Made by a program: the position numbers and the translations under genes. Positions 30,726 through 40,420 of a DNA stretch of 47,430 bases are shown here, one piece after another. The notes under the pieces were generated by a model. That model ran no database searches. It worked only from the letters and a program-made list of their open reading frames with translations, and had not been told where the DNA came from. This DNA comes from Tichowtungia sp964398915 (GTDB lineage Bacteria; Verrucomicrobiota; Kiritimatiellia; Kiritimatiellales; Tichowtungiaceae): the NCBI GenBank assembly GCA_964398915.1, contig CAYNOR010000015.1:1-47430 (forward strand), given 5' to 3'. Every line of letters begins with the position of its first letter. Position 1 is the stretch's first letter.

Positions 30726-31559
30726 TCAGCGTGCGGACAACCACGCATCAAACATCGGTTGCCCGGCGAAATTAATCACACAGCCTTTTTCAACCTCGAG
30801 CGTTTGCCCGTTTAGCGTCACGTGAAACCGCGGCGTGTGGTTGAGTTTCCAATCATCGGAAGAAAGCTTTTCCATAATCGGCTGAAGTTCTCCATCACTC
30901 CCACACTCCCGCACTCCCACACTCCCGCACTCCCGCACTCTCCCATACATTCGCTTGAATTCTTCAGTCAGCGCATCAGTAAGCTTATCTACGGTAAGGT
31001 CGGGCGCAACTGACGAAAGGTTGACCACTTCCGCCGGAACGGAAGCCACGGCTTTGGTTTCGATGCCGCAGATTTCGGAGCCGAGATAGCGACCCAGCCG
31101 ATCGAGATCGCTGCTCACCAGCAGGGTTCCGTGATGCAAAACGTGTTGCCCGCGAAAACTAAAGGCCTGTCCGGAGATTTTCTTTCCGTCCACCGCCAGC
31201 GAGTTTTTCCGAAGTTTGGACGCCTTGATGCCGAATTTTTCCAATGCCTGAAAAATCAGCTCGTACTGCTTTTCTTCGCGATATTCCGTACGCGGCACGA
31301 TGATGCCGACATTGAGATTCCCTGCGTCGTGATACACCGCACCGCCGCCGGAAATCCGGCGCGCCAGCGGGACGCCCTCTTTTTCCATCAGCGACAACCG
31401 GCATTCGAGCCACGGATTCTGATTTTTACCGATCACCACGCACGGCGAGTTGACGCATAGAAAAAGAATCGGCCCGCGACCCTCCGCGTGGTCAAGCAGC
31501 CACTCTTCCGACGCCAGATTGCGGTACACATCCGTACTTTGGGACTGAACGATTAACAT
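30726..31559 (-). CDS. lplA: Lipoate-protein ligase A
   Basis: 277 residues. ARRISGGGAVYHDAGNLNVGI is the lipoyl-AMP-binding RRxSGGGAVxHD..N signature, and KKISGQAF the lysine-containing loop. It attaches lipoate to lipoyl domains of 2-oxoacid dehydrogenases or GcvH. Oddly, a run of six 8-bp units (30896-30943) is translated inside it as VRECGSVGVRECGS, between the catalytic and C-terminal parts. Confidence 0.92.
   Translation of the reverse strand: MLIVQSQSTDVYRNLASEEWLLDHAEGRGPILFLCVNSPCVVIGKNQNPWLECRLSLMEKEGVPLARRISGGGAVYHDAGNLNVGIIVPRTEYREEKQYELIFQALEKFGIKASKLRKNSLAVDGKKISGQAFSFRGQHVLHHGTLLVSSDLDRLGRYLGSEICGIETKAVASVPAEVVNLSSVAPDLTVDKLTDALTEEFKRMYGRVRECGSVGVRECGSDGELQPIMEKLSSDDWKLNHTPRFHVTLNGQTLEVEKGCVINFAGQPMFDAWLSAR
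30896..30943. repeat. Octamer microsatellite inside lplA
   Basis: Six tandem units of cactccc(a/g), the last imperfect. 48 bases, so the reading frame is kept. Confidence 0.9.
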
Positions 31560-31592
31560 GCTGCAAAACCTATCAGCTCCCCGCCGATTCGG

Positions 31593-32501
31593 CTACAAAA
31601 CAATGGTTCCGGGGAACAGACGAAGAGCCCGCCCGCTTTGGAATTCCATCTGTTTACCGGTGACCGGATCGGCGAATTCAAGGCGATGCGCCAGTAACTG
31701 CATCGGACGCTGATAATCGTCCCCGTCTATATCGGAATAATCCGAGTACAACGGATCATCAATAATGCCTGATCCGATTTCACATAGATGTACGCGCAGT
31801 TGATGTTTTTTGCCTGTTACCGGCTGCAGGCGGAACAGCCCAATCCCGTCACGCCGGTCGATGAGATCAATGATGCTCTCTGAATTGACCAGCCCGCCTG
31901 GAACAATCTGCATGCGGAAATGGTCGCGGGGCTCCATACGCGTCTTTACATGCCAGTGAGTCTGGTCGGTCTCTGACGGAAGCTTTCCCGCCGCGAGATA
32001 AATCTTTTTTACCGCGCCGGCTCTGAACAGTTGCTGATACAGGCCGCGCCTGGCCTGATTTTTAACACAGAGAACCAGCCCGGCGGTTGACCGGTCGATC
32101 CGGTGCGCGTTACTAAGCTCCTCGTATCCATATTTGGAGCGTAAACGGGTAACCAGCGTTTCGTTGACATATGCTCCCGCAGGATGAACCGGCAGAAAAT
32201 GCGGCTTATCGGCTATTAAAAAATCATCATTCTCAAAAACGATCTCTTCCGCGAAGGGAATCGTTCGTTCATCGACGACCTCCCGGTAATAACAGATGCG
32301 GCGGCGCTCCTGATAAGGCGTAGCCAAATGGATCGGCTCGCCATCGTCGAAACACACCTTGTTGAGTTCGATCCGTTCACGCCAAACCGGTTCGGCAATG
32401 CGCGGGAAGCGAAACAGAATAAACTCATATACCGTCGCAAAGGCGCCGCCATCCGGCAGGGCCACATACGACGGCATGATGGATTTGCTGTATGAACTCA
32501 T
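31593..32501 (-). CDS. RluA-family RNA pseudouridine synthase
   Basis: About 302 residues with the start at 32501 (MSSYSKS); the frame is open to 32621 and an ATG at 32477 is equally possible, none with a good ribosome site. AHRIDRSTAGLVLCVKN holds the catalytic aspartate; LQPVTGKKHQLRVHLCEIG and IIDDPLYSDY are the later family motifs. Isomerises uridines in rRNA or tRNA; the exact target is unknown. Resembles the TruC/RluA-like group with an extended N-terminus. Confidence 0.88.
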   Translation of the reverse strand: MSSYSKSIMPSYVALPDGGAFATVYEFILFRFPRIAEPVWRERIELNKVCFDDGEPIHLATPYQERRRICYYREVVDERTIPFAEEIVFENDDFLIADKPHFLPVHPAGAYVNETLVTRLRSKYGYEELSNAHRIDRSTAGLVLCVKNQARRGLYQQLFRAGAVKKIYLAAGKLPSETDQTHWHVKTRMEPRDHFRMQIVPGGLVNSESIIDLIDRRDGIGLFRLQPVTGKKHQLRVHLCEIGSGIIDDPLYSDYSDIDGDDYQRPMQLLAHRLEFADPVTGKQMEFQSGRALRLFPGTIVL

Positions 32502-32689
32502 CAGCGCGAACTGTACTTCAAACCCGCCGCTTATCAATCCGGACTGCCGGAAAGTTCCAATGACCGGAACATTTTTGACGGGATGTCTGATATAAACACG
32601 GGGTCCCCGCCAACTTCCCATTCGTAGATACCGCGACGAGGCCGTCTCGTCTACCTTTTAAATTTAACTTATATTATTGAGTGTTCTAT

Positions 32690-32806
32690 ATTGCTCATAA
32701 ATCCTGTTTTTGGAGCTTTTGAGCAATTTCATGCTCCTTGCGTTTATTATTTACTGAGCATTTAAATTAACTTTTATCTTGCCTAAAACCTGAAAATGGC
32801 AATAAT
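32690..32806 (+). promoter_or_regulatory. hipBA operator and promoter
   Basis: ATTGCTCA (32690) and TGAGCAAT (32720) form a dyad, with further TGCTC and TGAGCA half sites at 32732 and 32755. TTGCCT (32779), 16 bases, AATAAT (32801) is a likely promoter; the ATG follows six bases later, so the mRNA may be leaderless. Confidence 0.5.
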
Positions 32807-32812
32807 TCCACC

Positions 32813-33163
32813 ATGATGAATATGAGAACAGCCAGCAACGAAGCGATCCGGCAAGAGCTTGGAAAACGTCTGCAAAGCGAGCGCCTCAACCGGAATATCA
32901 CACAGGCGGCACTGGCCGAAAAGGCCGGTATCGCCCGCCGTACACTCGTCGGAGCCGAGCGCGGCGAAACCTTCACCATCGATACCCTGATCTCTATCCT
33001 CCGGGAGCTGGGCTGTCTGGCGCAGCTCGACCTGTTTCTGCCGGAGCCGGAAATCAGCCCGGTGCAGCTCTCCAAACTCAACGGGAAGAAGCGCAAAAAA
33101 GCCTCCGGCAAGTTCACCTATCCGCAACCCCGCACGACACCGTGGGTCTGGAATGAAGAATGA
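32813..33163 (+). CDS. hipB: HipB-like XRE antitoxin
   Basis: Up to 116 residues. LNRNITQAALAEKAGIARRTLVGAERGE is an XRE helix-turn-helix. The C-terminal tail ends in PRTTPWVWNEE. Its stop overlaps the hipA start (ATGA). Expected DNA-binding antitoxin that represses the pair. Confidence 0.87.
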   Translation: MMNMRTASNEAIRQELGKRLQSERLNRNITQAALAEKAGIARRTLVGAERGETFTIDTLISILRELGCLAQLDLFLPEPEISPVQLSKLNGKKRKKASGKFTYPQPRTTPWVWNEE

Positions 33164-34476
33164 ATCCATCCGTCACAGCTGATATTCTCCTGTGGGGCAA
33201 CGTCATCGGATCGGCCTCGTGGGATGCTGACCGCCAGCTGGCGCTGTTTGAGTATGCGCCGGACTTCCTCAACAGCGGCATTGCACTCGCGCCGCTCACC
33301 ATGCCGCTGCGCAAGCAGGTCTATTCCTTTCCCGAACTCGCTCGCGAGTCGTTCCACGGCCTGCCCGGTATGCTGGCCGACGCCCTGCCCGACCGGTTCG
33401 GCAACCTGCTGATCGACAAATGGCTCGTACGCACCGGACGTGCTCCTACCGACTTCACACCGGTCGAGCGCCTCTGCTACCTCGGCCAGCGCGGTATGGG
33501 CGCGCTGGAATTCCGTCCTGCCCTCCGCGACCGGCAGAGCGGATCGGTTCCGGTCAATGTGGCGGAGCTGGTCGATCTGGCCAATACTGCACTGGCACAG
33601 AAAGAAATGCTCGCGACAAAAATTATTCCGGAAAATGAAGAGGAGCTCGACGGCATGCGCGATATCCTGCGAGTCGGCACCTCGGCGGGCGGCGCGCGCG
33701 CCAAGGCCGTTATCGCGTGGAACGAAAAAACCGGCGAAGTGCGGTCGGGACAGGTCAAAGCGCCGCCCGGCTTCGGCTACTGGCTGATCAAATTCGACGG
33801 CATCGGCGGCAACCGCGACAAAGAACTCAACGATCCGCAGGGCTTTGGAAAAATTGAATACGCCTATCACCGCATGGCGCTGGCCGCCGGAATTGAAATG
33901 AGCGAATGCCGACTCTTTGAGGAAAATGGACGTAGCCACTTCATGACCCGCCGCTTTGACCGCACGAATGACGGAAAAAAGATTTTCATGCAGTCGCTCT
34001 GCGGCATCGCCCACATGGATTTCAACCAGGCGGGAGCCTACGGCTACGAACAGGCGCTGGATGTCGCGCAACGTCTCGGCCTTGGCGCTGATGCGCTCGA
34101 ACAACTCTTCCGGCGTATGGTCTTCAACGTCATGGCCCGCAATCAGGACGACCATACCAAAAACATCGCGTTCCTGATGAACCAGCGCGGGGAATGGCGG
34201 CTCGCTCCGGCCTATGATGTCATCTACTGCTACAATCCAGACGGCGCATGGACACAATGTCACCAGATGAGCGTTAACGGTAAACACGACCACTTTGAAA
34301 AAGCCGACTTCGAAACCGTCGCCAAACGCTTCAGCATCCTGCGTAAAAACGGAGTGAATCAAGTACTTGAAGAAACCGCCGCAGCCCTTGCCCGCTGGCC
34401 GCAGTTCGCCGCCGAAGCCGGCGTTCCCGAGCAGACGACGCAGCAGATTGCCAGCCATCACCGCCAGATTGTCTGA
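33160..34476 (+). CDS. hipA: HipA-family Ser/Thr kinase toxin
   Basis: 438 residues. N-terminal couple_hipA domain, ATP-binding GTSAGGARAKAVIAW, catalytic MARNQDDHTKNIAFLM (D and N of the HipA kinase) and LAPAYDV, the Mg-binding DxD-like element. Full length. Family members phosphorylate translation factors such as GltX and cause dormancy. Confidence 0.92.
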   Translation: MNPSVTADILLWGNVIGSASWDADRQLALFEYAPDFLNSGIALAPLTMPLRKQVYSFPELARESFHGLPGMLADALPDRFGNLLIDKWLVRTGRAPTDFTPVERLCYLGQRGMGALEFRPALRDRQSGSVPVNVAELVDLANTALAQKEMLATKIIPENEEELDGMRDILRVGTSAGGARAKAVIAWNEKTGEVRSGQVKAPPGFGYWLIKFDGIGGNRDKELNDPQGFGKIEYAYHRMALAAGIEMSECRLFEENGRSHFMTRRFDRTNDGKKIFMQSLCGIAHMDFNQAGAYGYEQALDVAQRLGLGADALEQLFRRMVFNVMARNQDDHTKNIAFLMNQRGEWRLAPAYDVIYCYNPDGAWTQCHQMSVNGKHDHFEKADFETVAKRFSILRKNGVNQVLEETAAALARWPQFAAEAGVPEQTTQQIASHHRQIV

Positions 34477-34618
34477 GAATCATTTGCTGCCAATCTCGAC
34501 GAAAACGATATCGAGGGATGTAGCGCGCCATGGTGCCGCACACAGACGTTTCAAAATATTGAAATGGCCAATGAGCTGTGTAATATCTTTCCCGTCAGGC
34601 GAAAGGAAGAATCCAAAT

Positions 34619-35032
34619 ATGGCTAAACAATGGCAGTATGCGTTTCTGGCTATATTCGTTTCCATATGCCTTGGATATCTGGCGAACAAAGCCCATTTCG
34701 TCTGGGGCGATGGCTGGGTTGTGCCAAGAGTCAAAGCCGATCTGGATCTTGCCGGGAAACCTGTCGGCTCCTATAAGTTCGTCGTAACCCATTCATTTGA
34801 TGCGAATAGCTATTTTGATCAGCCCTTGTTCAATGCACCCCGATGGTATAAGCATTATTCTAAAGAAGCGGACTTCATCAGACAAAATTACAGCCCCAAT
34901 CAGCTTTGGGCCTGTCAGTATTACACTAAACTGCGGACCGGGAATCTTCCCGAGTTGGACGGATCTCCTCACGGAATTTATGTGTTCGATCCGGCAAGCA
35001 AAGAAGTTTTGTTACACGCACACTTCAGGTAA
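34619..35032 (+). CDS. Unknown membrane-anchored or secreted protein
   Basis: 137 residues from MAKQWQYAFLAIFVS at 34619 (GAAAGGAAG upstream). One N-terminal membrane helix or signal, then a soluble domain with aromatic residues. The longer upstream frame overlaps hipA and is not credible. No family recognised. Confidence 0.6.
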   Translation: MAKQWQYAFLAIFVSICLGYLANKAHFVWGDGWVVPRVKADLDLAGKPVGSYKFVVTHSFDANSYFDQPLFNAPRWYKHYSKEADFIRQNYSPNQLWACQYYTKLRTGNLPELDGSPHGIYVFDPASKEVLLHAHFR

Positions 35033-35354
35033 CGCCAAACATTATTAAACTTCCAAGGCTTGGAACCTCTTCGTGCTCTCTGCGGCCTCCGTGGTAAAGA
35101 ATCTTCCAACCATTGGAAATTTTGTTTCCGGAGCTTGGAAAATCCGGCGAAATCCGTAGTCTGTTGCGGTTTACGAGGAGAGATGAACCGCAGACCCGAG
35201 ACGAAGTCGAGAGAGGCTGACGCGGAGCGGCGGCAACGACCAAAGGGAGAGGCAACACCGAACAAGGAATTTCGAAGGCAGAAGGGTAACTTCACTTCGT
35301 GATTCGATATTCCCTGTTCAATATTCGAAATTTGCGGATGGAACAGGAGCAGCT
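35033..35354. other. Intergenic region with dispersed repeats
   Basis: No gene. It holds tggaacctcttcgtgctctct and gcctccgtggtaaa strings like the repeat at 15527, two ttccaa/ttggaa dyads (about 35105-35140), and a gaaccgcagac...gctgacgcgg repeat of the same widespread type. The ribosome site of leuS closes it. Confidence 0.5.
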
Positions 35355-37880
35355 ATGAACGAGAAATACCCTTTTTCTGAAATTGAACCGAAGTGGCAGG
35401 CGCACTGGAACGAGCACGGCCTGTTCAAGACCGATCTGTCGAAGACGGCGCAGAAGTATTACTGCCTGATGATGTTCCCCTATCCGTCCGGCAAACTGCA
35501 CGTCGGCCACGGCCGCAACTACATCATCGGCGACGCCGTCGTCCGTTACAAAAAGATGCGCGGCTTCAATGTGCTCTCGCCGATGGGCTGGGACGCGTTC
35601 GGACTGCCGGCCGAAAACGCCGCGATCAAGACCGGCACCCCGCCGCGCGAAAGCACGCTCAAAAACATCGCCGTGATGAAGGAACAGCTCGCCGCCTGGG
35701 GCTGCTGCTACGACTGGGACAAGGAAGTCACCTCCTGCGAGCCGGAATATTACAAATGGACGCAATGGCTTTTCATTCAGATGTTCAACCGCGGGCTGGC
35801 GTATAAGAAAAAGAGCAACGTCAACTGGTGTCCGGACTGCGCGACGGTGCTGGCGAACGAGCAGGTCGTCGACGGCCTCTGCGACCGGTGCGATTCGACC
35901 GTGGTGCAGAAGGCGCTCGAACAGTGGTTTTTCAAAATCACCGACTACGCCCAGCGGCTGCTCGACGATCTCGATAAACTCGAAGGCTGGCCGGATCGCG
36001 TAAAGACGATGCAGCGCAACTGGATCGGTCGCTCCGAAGGATCGGAAATTGATTTTGCGCTCGTTCCGCGCGCCGACGGTAAAACCGACAGCTCGAACAA
36101 AGTTTCCTGCTTCACCACCCGCGTGGACACCATTTACGGCTGCACCTACATGGTGCTGGCGCCGGAATACGTGAATCTCAAAGAGATGATCGCCGGTCTG
36201 CCGCAGGAAGCCGAAGTGCTGAAGTTTGTCGCCGACAGCGCGAAGCTGACCAACCTCGACCGCGAATCCGACGTGCTCGAAAAGAAAGGCGTCTTCACCG
36301 GACGAACTGTCGTTAATCCGTTCACCGGCGAGAAAGTTCCGCTGTGGGTCGGCGACTACGTCCTGATGTACGGCACCGGCGCGGTAATGGCCGTACCGGC
36401 GCACGATACCCGCGACTGGGCTTTCGCCAAGAAGTACAACCTGCCGATCAAACTTTCGATTCAGAATCCGGAAGGCTCACTTGTTCTCGCCGAAATGAAA
36501 GATGCCTACACCGAAGACGGCGTCTGCTGCGACTCCGCCGAATTCACCGGCACGGACAACCGCGAAGCGATCAGCGCGATGATCAAATACGCCGAGGCCA
36601 AAGGCTTCGGCAAAGGGACAATCAATTTTCGTCTGCGCGACTGGCTGATTTCCCGCCAGCGCTACTGGGGCGCGCCGATTCCGATCGTCTATTGCGACCG
36701 CTGCGGCATGGTTCCGGTCAACGACGACGAACTGCCGGTTCTTCTGCCGACCGACGTCGAGTTCAAGCCGACCGGCGAGTCGCCGCTCAAAGGCTCCGAA
36801 GCGTTCATGAATTGCACCTGCCCGAAGTGCGGCGATCCGGCGCGGCGCGAGTCCGACACGATGGACACGTTTGTCGATTCCAGCTGGTACTTCCTGCGCT
36901 ACCTCAACGCCCGCGACGGTTCGCAAGCAATTGACAGCAAGGCCTGCAACCAGTGGCTGCCGGTTGACCAGTATATCGGCGGCATTGAGCACGCCATTCT
37001 GCATCTGCTCTACGCCCGCTTCTTCACCAAGGTCATTCACGACCTCGGGCTGATCGGCTTCGACGAACCGTTCGCCAAACTCTTCACACAAGGCATGATC
37101 TGCAAGAAGAGCGACAACGACGGCAAGCTCTACAAAATGAGCAAATCCAAAGGCAACGTCGTCAGCCCGAACGAGCTGATCGTCAACTACGGTGCCGATA
37201 CCGTCCGTCTCTACACGCTCTTCATCGGCCCGCCGGAAAAAGAAGCCGAGTGGAATGACAGCGCCGTCGAAGGCTCCTACCGTTTCCTCGGCCGCATCTG
37301 GCGCCGCGTCTGGCAGAATCGTGATCTGCTGATCGCCGCGAAATCGCTGGCTCCAGACCTTGGAAAAATGGACAAACCGGAACGCGACCTTTACCGCAAG
37401 CTGAACGAGTCGGTGAAGAAAATCACGCACGACCTCGACGGCGCGTTCCATTTCCATACGGCCATTTCGACCATCATGGAACTGATGAACGCCATCGACG
37501 AACTCAAGGTGGACGCCGCCAGCTCCGATCAGGCCAAAGCCGTCTTCCGCGACGCCATCGAAAAAGTGATCGTCCTGATCTCGCCCTTCGCGCCGCACAT
37601 CTCCGAAGAGCTGTGGAAAGAACTCGGACAACCCGGCGGAATCCTTTCGGCCAAATGGCCGGAAGTCGTCGAAGCCGCGCTGTACCGCGACGAAATGCAA
37701 ATGGCGCTGCAGGTCAACGGTAAAGTCCGCGGACAGATCACTGTGCCGTCGACCGCAACCAAAGAAGAGGTCGAAAAACTCGCCGTCACCGACGAAGCCG
37801 TCTTGAAATGGTCCGAAGGCAAGACGATCAAAAAAGTTATTGTGGTGCCTGGTCGTCTGGTGAATGTTGCGGTGGGCTGA
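35355..37880 (+). CDS. leuS: Leucyl-tRNA synthetase
   Basis: 841 residues behind AGGAGCAGCT. HIGH motif as HVGHGRN near residue 50, zinc-like cysteines (CPDC, CDRC) near 160-175, CP1 editing domain in the middle (TFITT-like region TRVDTIYGCTYM), KMSKS at 594-598 and the C-terminal anticodon and VNGKVRGQI domains. Charges tRNA-Leu. Slightly higher GC and stronger codon bias than the neighbours, as expected for a highly expressed gene. Confidence 0.97.
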   Translation: MNEKYPFSEIEPKWQAHWNEHGLFKTDLSKTAQKYYCLMMFPYPSGKLHVGHGRNYIIGDAVVRYKKMRGFNVLSPMGWDAFGLPAENAAIKTGTPPRESTLKNIAVMKEQLAAWGCCYDWDKEVTSCEPEYYKWTQWLFIQMFNRGLAYKKKSNVNWCPDCATVLANEQVVDGLCDRCDSTVVQKALEQWFFKITDYAQRLLDDLDKLEGWPDRVKTMQRNWIGRSEGSEIDFALVPRADGKTDSSNKVSCFTTRVDTIYGCTYMVLAPEYVNLKEMIAGLPQEAEVLKFVADSAKLTNLDRESDVLEKKGVFTGRTVVNPFTGEKVPLWVGDYVLMYGTGAVMAVPAHDTRDWAFAKKYNLPIKLSIQNPEGSLVLAEMKDAYTEDGVCCDSAEFTGTDNREAISAMIKYAEAKGFGKGTINFRLRDWLISRQRYWGAPIPIVYCDRCGMVPVNDDELPVLLPTDVEFKPTGESPLKGSEAFMNCTCPKCGDPARRESDTMDTFVDSSWYFLRYLNARDGSQAIDSKACNQWLPVDQYIGGIEHAILHLLYARFFTKVIHDLGLIGFDEPFAKLFTQGMICKKSDNDGKLYKMSKSKGNVVSPNELIVNYGADTVRLYTLFIGPPEKEAEWNDSAVEGSYRFLGRIWRRVWQNRDLLIAAKSLAPDLGKMDKPERDLYRKLNESVKKITHDLDGAFHFHTAISTIMELMNAIDELKVDAASSDQAKAVFRDAIEKVIVLISPFAPHISEELWKELGQPGGILSAKWPEVVEAALYRDEMQMALQVNGKVRGQITVPSTATKEEVEKLAVTDEAVLKWSEGKTIKKVIVVPGRLVNVAVG

Positions 37881-37881
37881 G

Positions 37882-37923
37882 AAAGACGAAAACGACATAA
37901 CTTTTTGTGTCGTTTCAGTCTTT
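37882..37923 (+). terminator. Hairpin after leuS
   Basis: AAAGAC and AAACGACA pair with TGTCGTTT and GTCTTT, giving a long stem directly after the stop. The U-tract is weak, so it could be a 3' stabiliser instead. Confidence 0.6.
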
Positions 37924-37945
37924 GTCGTCCTTTAACATCCGCTCC

Positions 37946-38110
37946 ATGAGCGAGAATTTCATTCCCAAGCACGGCGGTCTCCGCGAGGCCATGACCCGCA
38001 GCCGCGTCAATCATCGCAATAGGTCGTGCTGGCCGGAAAAAGTATCCGATAATCTGATAATTTTATGCAGTCGCTTCCCAGCCAGAGGGAGATCTCCAGC
38101 GAATTTATAA
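37946..38110 (+). pseudogene. Possible 5' remnant of a four-helix-bundle protein gene
   Basis: MSENFIPKHGGLREAM resembles the start of short four-helix-bundle (suffix-type) proteins (FIPKHGG...), but the rest does not match and ends after 54 codons. The remaining bases to 38188 hold no gene. Confidence 0.35.
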
Positions 38111-38188
38111 AATCTACGAATGAACCGCCTGATCAGGCTTCCGGATTCGTAAAATTCAGTCATTGGCTGGTTAAATTCGGGGCTCCTC

Positions 38189-39787
38189 TCACTTCGCCTT
38201 CTGAGCCTTTTTCATCGCTTCAAATTCGTCCAGTGTACCGGGATAATCCATGACACCGTCTTTGGTGACTTCGAGTATCCGCGTGGCCAGAGTGGAGATG
38301 AAGCGGTGGTCATGCGAGACAAAGATCAGCGTGTTGGGGAACAGCGAGAGGCTGTAGTTCAGCGCCTCGATCGATTCCAGATCGAGATGGTTGGTGGGCT
38401 CGTCCAACGCCAGCACATTGCCACCTTCCAGCATCATTTTGGCGAGAATCAGCCGGGCCTTTTCGCCACCGCTGAGCACCCCGGTTTTTTTCAGAACATC
38501 CTGCCCCTTGAAAAGCATTTTACCCATAAACGAGCGCAGCTCGACTTCGGAAGTTCCGGCGTCGGAAAACCGGCCCAGCCATTCGAGCGCGGGGGTTTCG
38601 GCATCCAGAAGGGACGACGCATCCTGCGGGAAGAGACTGATCTGAACGGTTTCGCCGAAGAGAACCTGTCCGGCGTCGCTCTCCAGTTGTTTGCAGAGAA
38701 TATTGAGCAGCGTCGTTTTGCCGATCCCGTTTTTCCCGACAATGGCCACGCGCTCCTCCGGACGGATCGTGCAGGAAAAGTTGCTGAACAGCGGCTGGTC
38801 GTATGCCTTGGAAACCGCCACGGCCTCGATCACTTTGTCACCCAGCCGCTTTTTGGGCTGAAAGCGGATGAAGGGCGATACCCGGCTGCTGGCTTTTATT
38901 TTTTTAATCTCCAGCTTATCGAGCGTCTTCTTGCGCGAGGTAGCCTGTTTCGCTTTTGAGGCGTTGGAACTGAACCGGGAGATAAAGGCTTTCAGATCGT
39001 TTGCCTGCCGCTCGACCTTCTGATTCTGTTTTTCCTGCAGTTCGCGCGCTTCCAGGCTGGCGATGGTGAAGTCGTCATAATTTCCAGGAAACAGACGGAT
39101 CTCGTGGAAATCCAGATCGGCGATGTGCGTGCAGACCTGATTAAGGAAGAATCGGTCATGCGAAATCGTGATGATCATGCCGTTATAGTTTTCGAGCAAC
39201 TCAACCAGCCACTCGATCGACTCCATATCCAGATGATTGGTCGGCTCATCGAGCAGCAGTAGATCCGGTTTACCGAAAAGAACCTGTGCCAGCAGGACGC
39301 GCAGCTTAAAGCCGCCTTGCAGAACCGTCATGGGCTGCCCGAACAGATCTTCCGTAAACCCCAGTCCGACCAGCAGCGTCGCCGCTTCGGATTCCATCGT
39401 ATAACCGCCGGCTTCGCCGAAGTCGTGCTCAATATGACTGCACCGCTCATGCTCTTCGTCGGTCAGATCGTCTTTTGAGTAGAGCAGTTCGCGCTCGCAA
39501 TGCAGCGCCCACAGTTTGGGGTTTCCCATGCAAACGGTGTCGAGAATGGTGCATTCATCAAAAGCGGAGTGATCCTGACGGAGATAGCCGAGCGTACAGC
39601 CGGGACCGATCGTAACCGACCCTTCGCTTGGCTCCAGCTGGCCGGTCAGAATCTTCATGAAGGTTGATTTCCCGGAGCCGTTGGCTCCGATCAGCCCGTA
39701 GCGGTTGCCGGGAACGAACTTCACCGAAACGTCTTCGAAAAGCGCTGTCTTGCCGAAGCGCATCGTGATTTTTGAGGTTGTAATCAT
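38189..39787 (-). CDS. ABC-F family ATPase (YbiT-like)
   Basis: 532 residues, two ATPase domains, no membrane segment. Walker A sites GANGSGKST and GKNGIGKTT; LSGGE-type signatures LQGGFKLRVLLAQ and LSGGEKARLILAK; Walker B LLLLDEPTNHLD and VLALDEPTNHLD. The linker of about 80 residues between them is charged (interdomain linker that reaches the ribosomal P/E site). YbiT-type ABC-F proteins act on stalled ribosomes. Confidence 0.93.
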   Translation of the reverse strand: MITTSKITMRFGKTALFEDVSVKFVPGNRYGLIGANGSGKSTFMKILTGQLEPSEGSVTIGPGCTLGYLRQDHSAFDECTILDTVCMGNPKLWALHCERELLYSKDDLTDEEHERCSHIEHDFGEAGGYTMESEAATLLVGLGFTEDLFGQPMTVLQGGFKLRVLLAQVLFGKPDLLLLDEPTNHLDMESIEWLVELLENYNGMIITISHDRFFLNQVCTHIADLDFHEIRLFPGNYDDFTIASLEARELQEKQNQKVERQANDLKAFISRFSSNASKAKQATSRKKTLDKLEIKKIKASSRVSPFIRFQPKKRLGDKVIEAVAVSKAYDQPLFSNFSCTIRPEERVAIVGKNGIGKTTLLNILCKQLESDAGQVLFGETVQISLFPQDASSLLDAETPALEWLGRFSDAGTSEVELRSFMGKMLFKGQDVLKKTGVLSGGEKARLILAKMMLEGGNVLALDEPTNHLDLESIEALNYSLSLFPNTLIFVSHDHRFISTLATRILEVTKDGVMDYPGTLDEFEAMKKAQKAK

Positions 39788-39957
39788 AACGGGTCCAATC
39801 CAAGGAAAATTTTAAAACGAGCGCCGTGTATAACAGGAACCCCCGCAAGAGCCCACCGTTAACTGCCCTGAATTTTCCAAAACACGGGGCTAAGGCATTG
39901 ACTCAACTGCCGTTTTGCGGTTTGCTATATCCCTGACGATGTAAAGAGGAGAAAGCC

Positions 39958-40293
39958 ATGAAAGCACTGCTTAAAATCGCAATTTTATCCATTCTGCTAT
40001 CCACCGTCTACGGGTGCGCAGGAGGAACCTACGAAGCCCGCCGTCCACCGCCGGACGCCTTGAATCCGGTTTTCATGCGCTACAAAGAACTCCCCGGGCA
40101 AAAAGTGTTCGTGATTGCGGTTGACCCGACCGGACAATGGGCCTTCGGTTATGACCACGGCCGGACGAACCTTCAGGAAGCGGCGGAAAATGCGGCGGTT
40201 AAATGCGATAAAGCCCGTAAAAAACATCAGGTTTTTGCCAAGGCAAAGCTGTTTGCGATCAATAACGATATCGTTTATTACGACCAGAAGTAG
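39958..40293 (+). CDS. Small lipoprotein of unknown function
   Basis: 111 residues behind AGAGGAG. Signal peptide with lipobox STVYGC (Cys20), then a compact domain (VFVIAVDPTGQWAFGYDHGRTNLQEAAENAAVKCDKARK) similar in pattern to periplasmic repeats that end in a conserved Cys. Followed by a terminator. Confidence 0.8.
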   Translation: MKALLKIAILSILLSTVYGCAGGTYEARRPPPDALNPVFMRYKELPGQKVFVIAVDPTGQWAFGYDHGRTNLQEAAENAAVKCDKARKKHQVFAKAKLFAINNDIVYYDQK

Positions 40294-40312
40294 CCTGCGC
40301 AGCATCGCCGCA

Positions 40313-40343
40313 AAAAGCCGCCCGAAGTCTGGGGCGGCTTTTT
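40313..40343 (+). terminator. Rho-independent terminator
   Basis: AAAAGCCGCCC and GGGCGGCTTTTTT form a stem of at least 9 pairs around an eight-base loop, then a T-run. Confidence 0.95.
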
Positions 40344-40420
40344 TATTGTTCGAAAATCGGACTTGTTCCGCCGCGCAAAGAAATTCAGAATGAATTCATA
40401 AAAGAAAGGACGGGTATCGT

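Noticed and set aside
33118..34461. Long minus-strand ORF opposite hipA
   Set aside because: Shadow of a GC-rich gene; composition is unnatural and hipA is a clear full-length match.
34367..34618. N-terminal extension of the protein at 34619
   Set aside because: It overlaps hipA in another frame, is Arg/Pro rich like a shadow frame, and a ribosome site precedes 34619.
36477..37898. 473-codon minus-strand ORF opposite leuS
   Set aside because: Shadow of leuS; no motifs, and leuS is certain.
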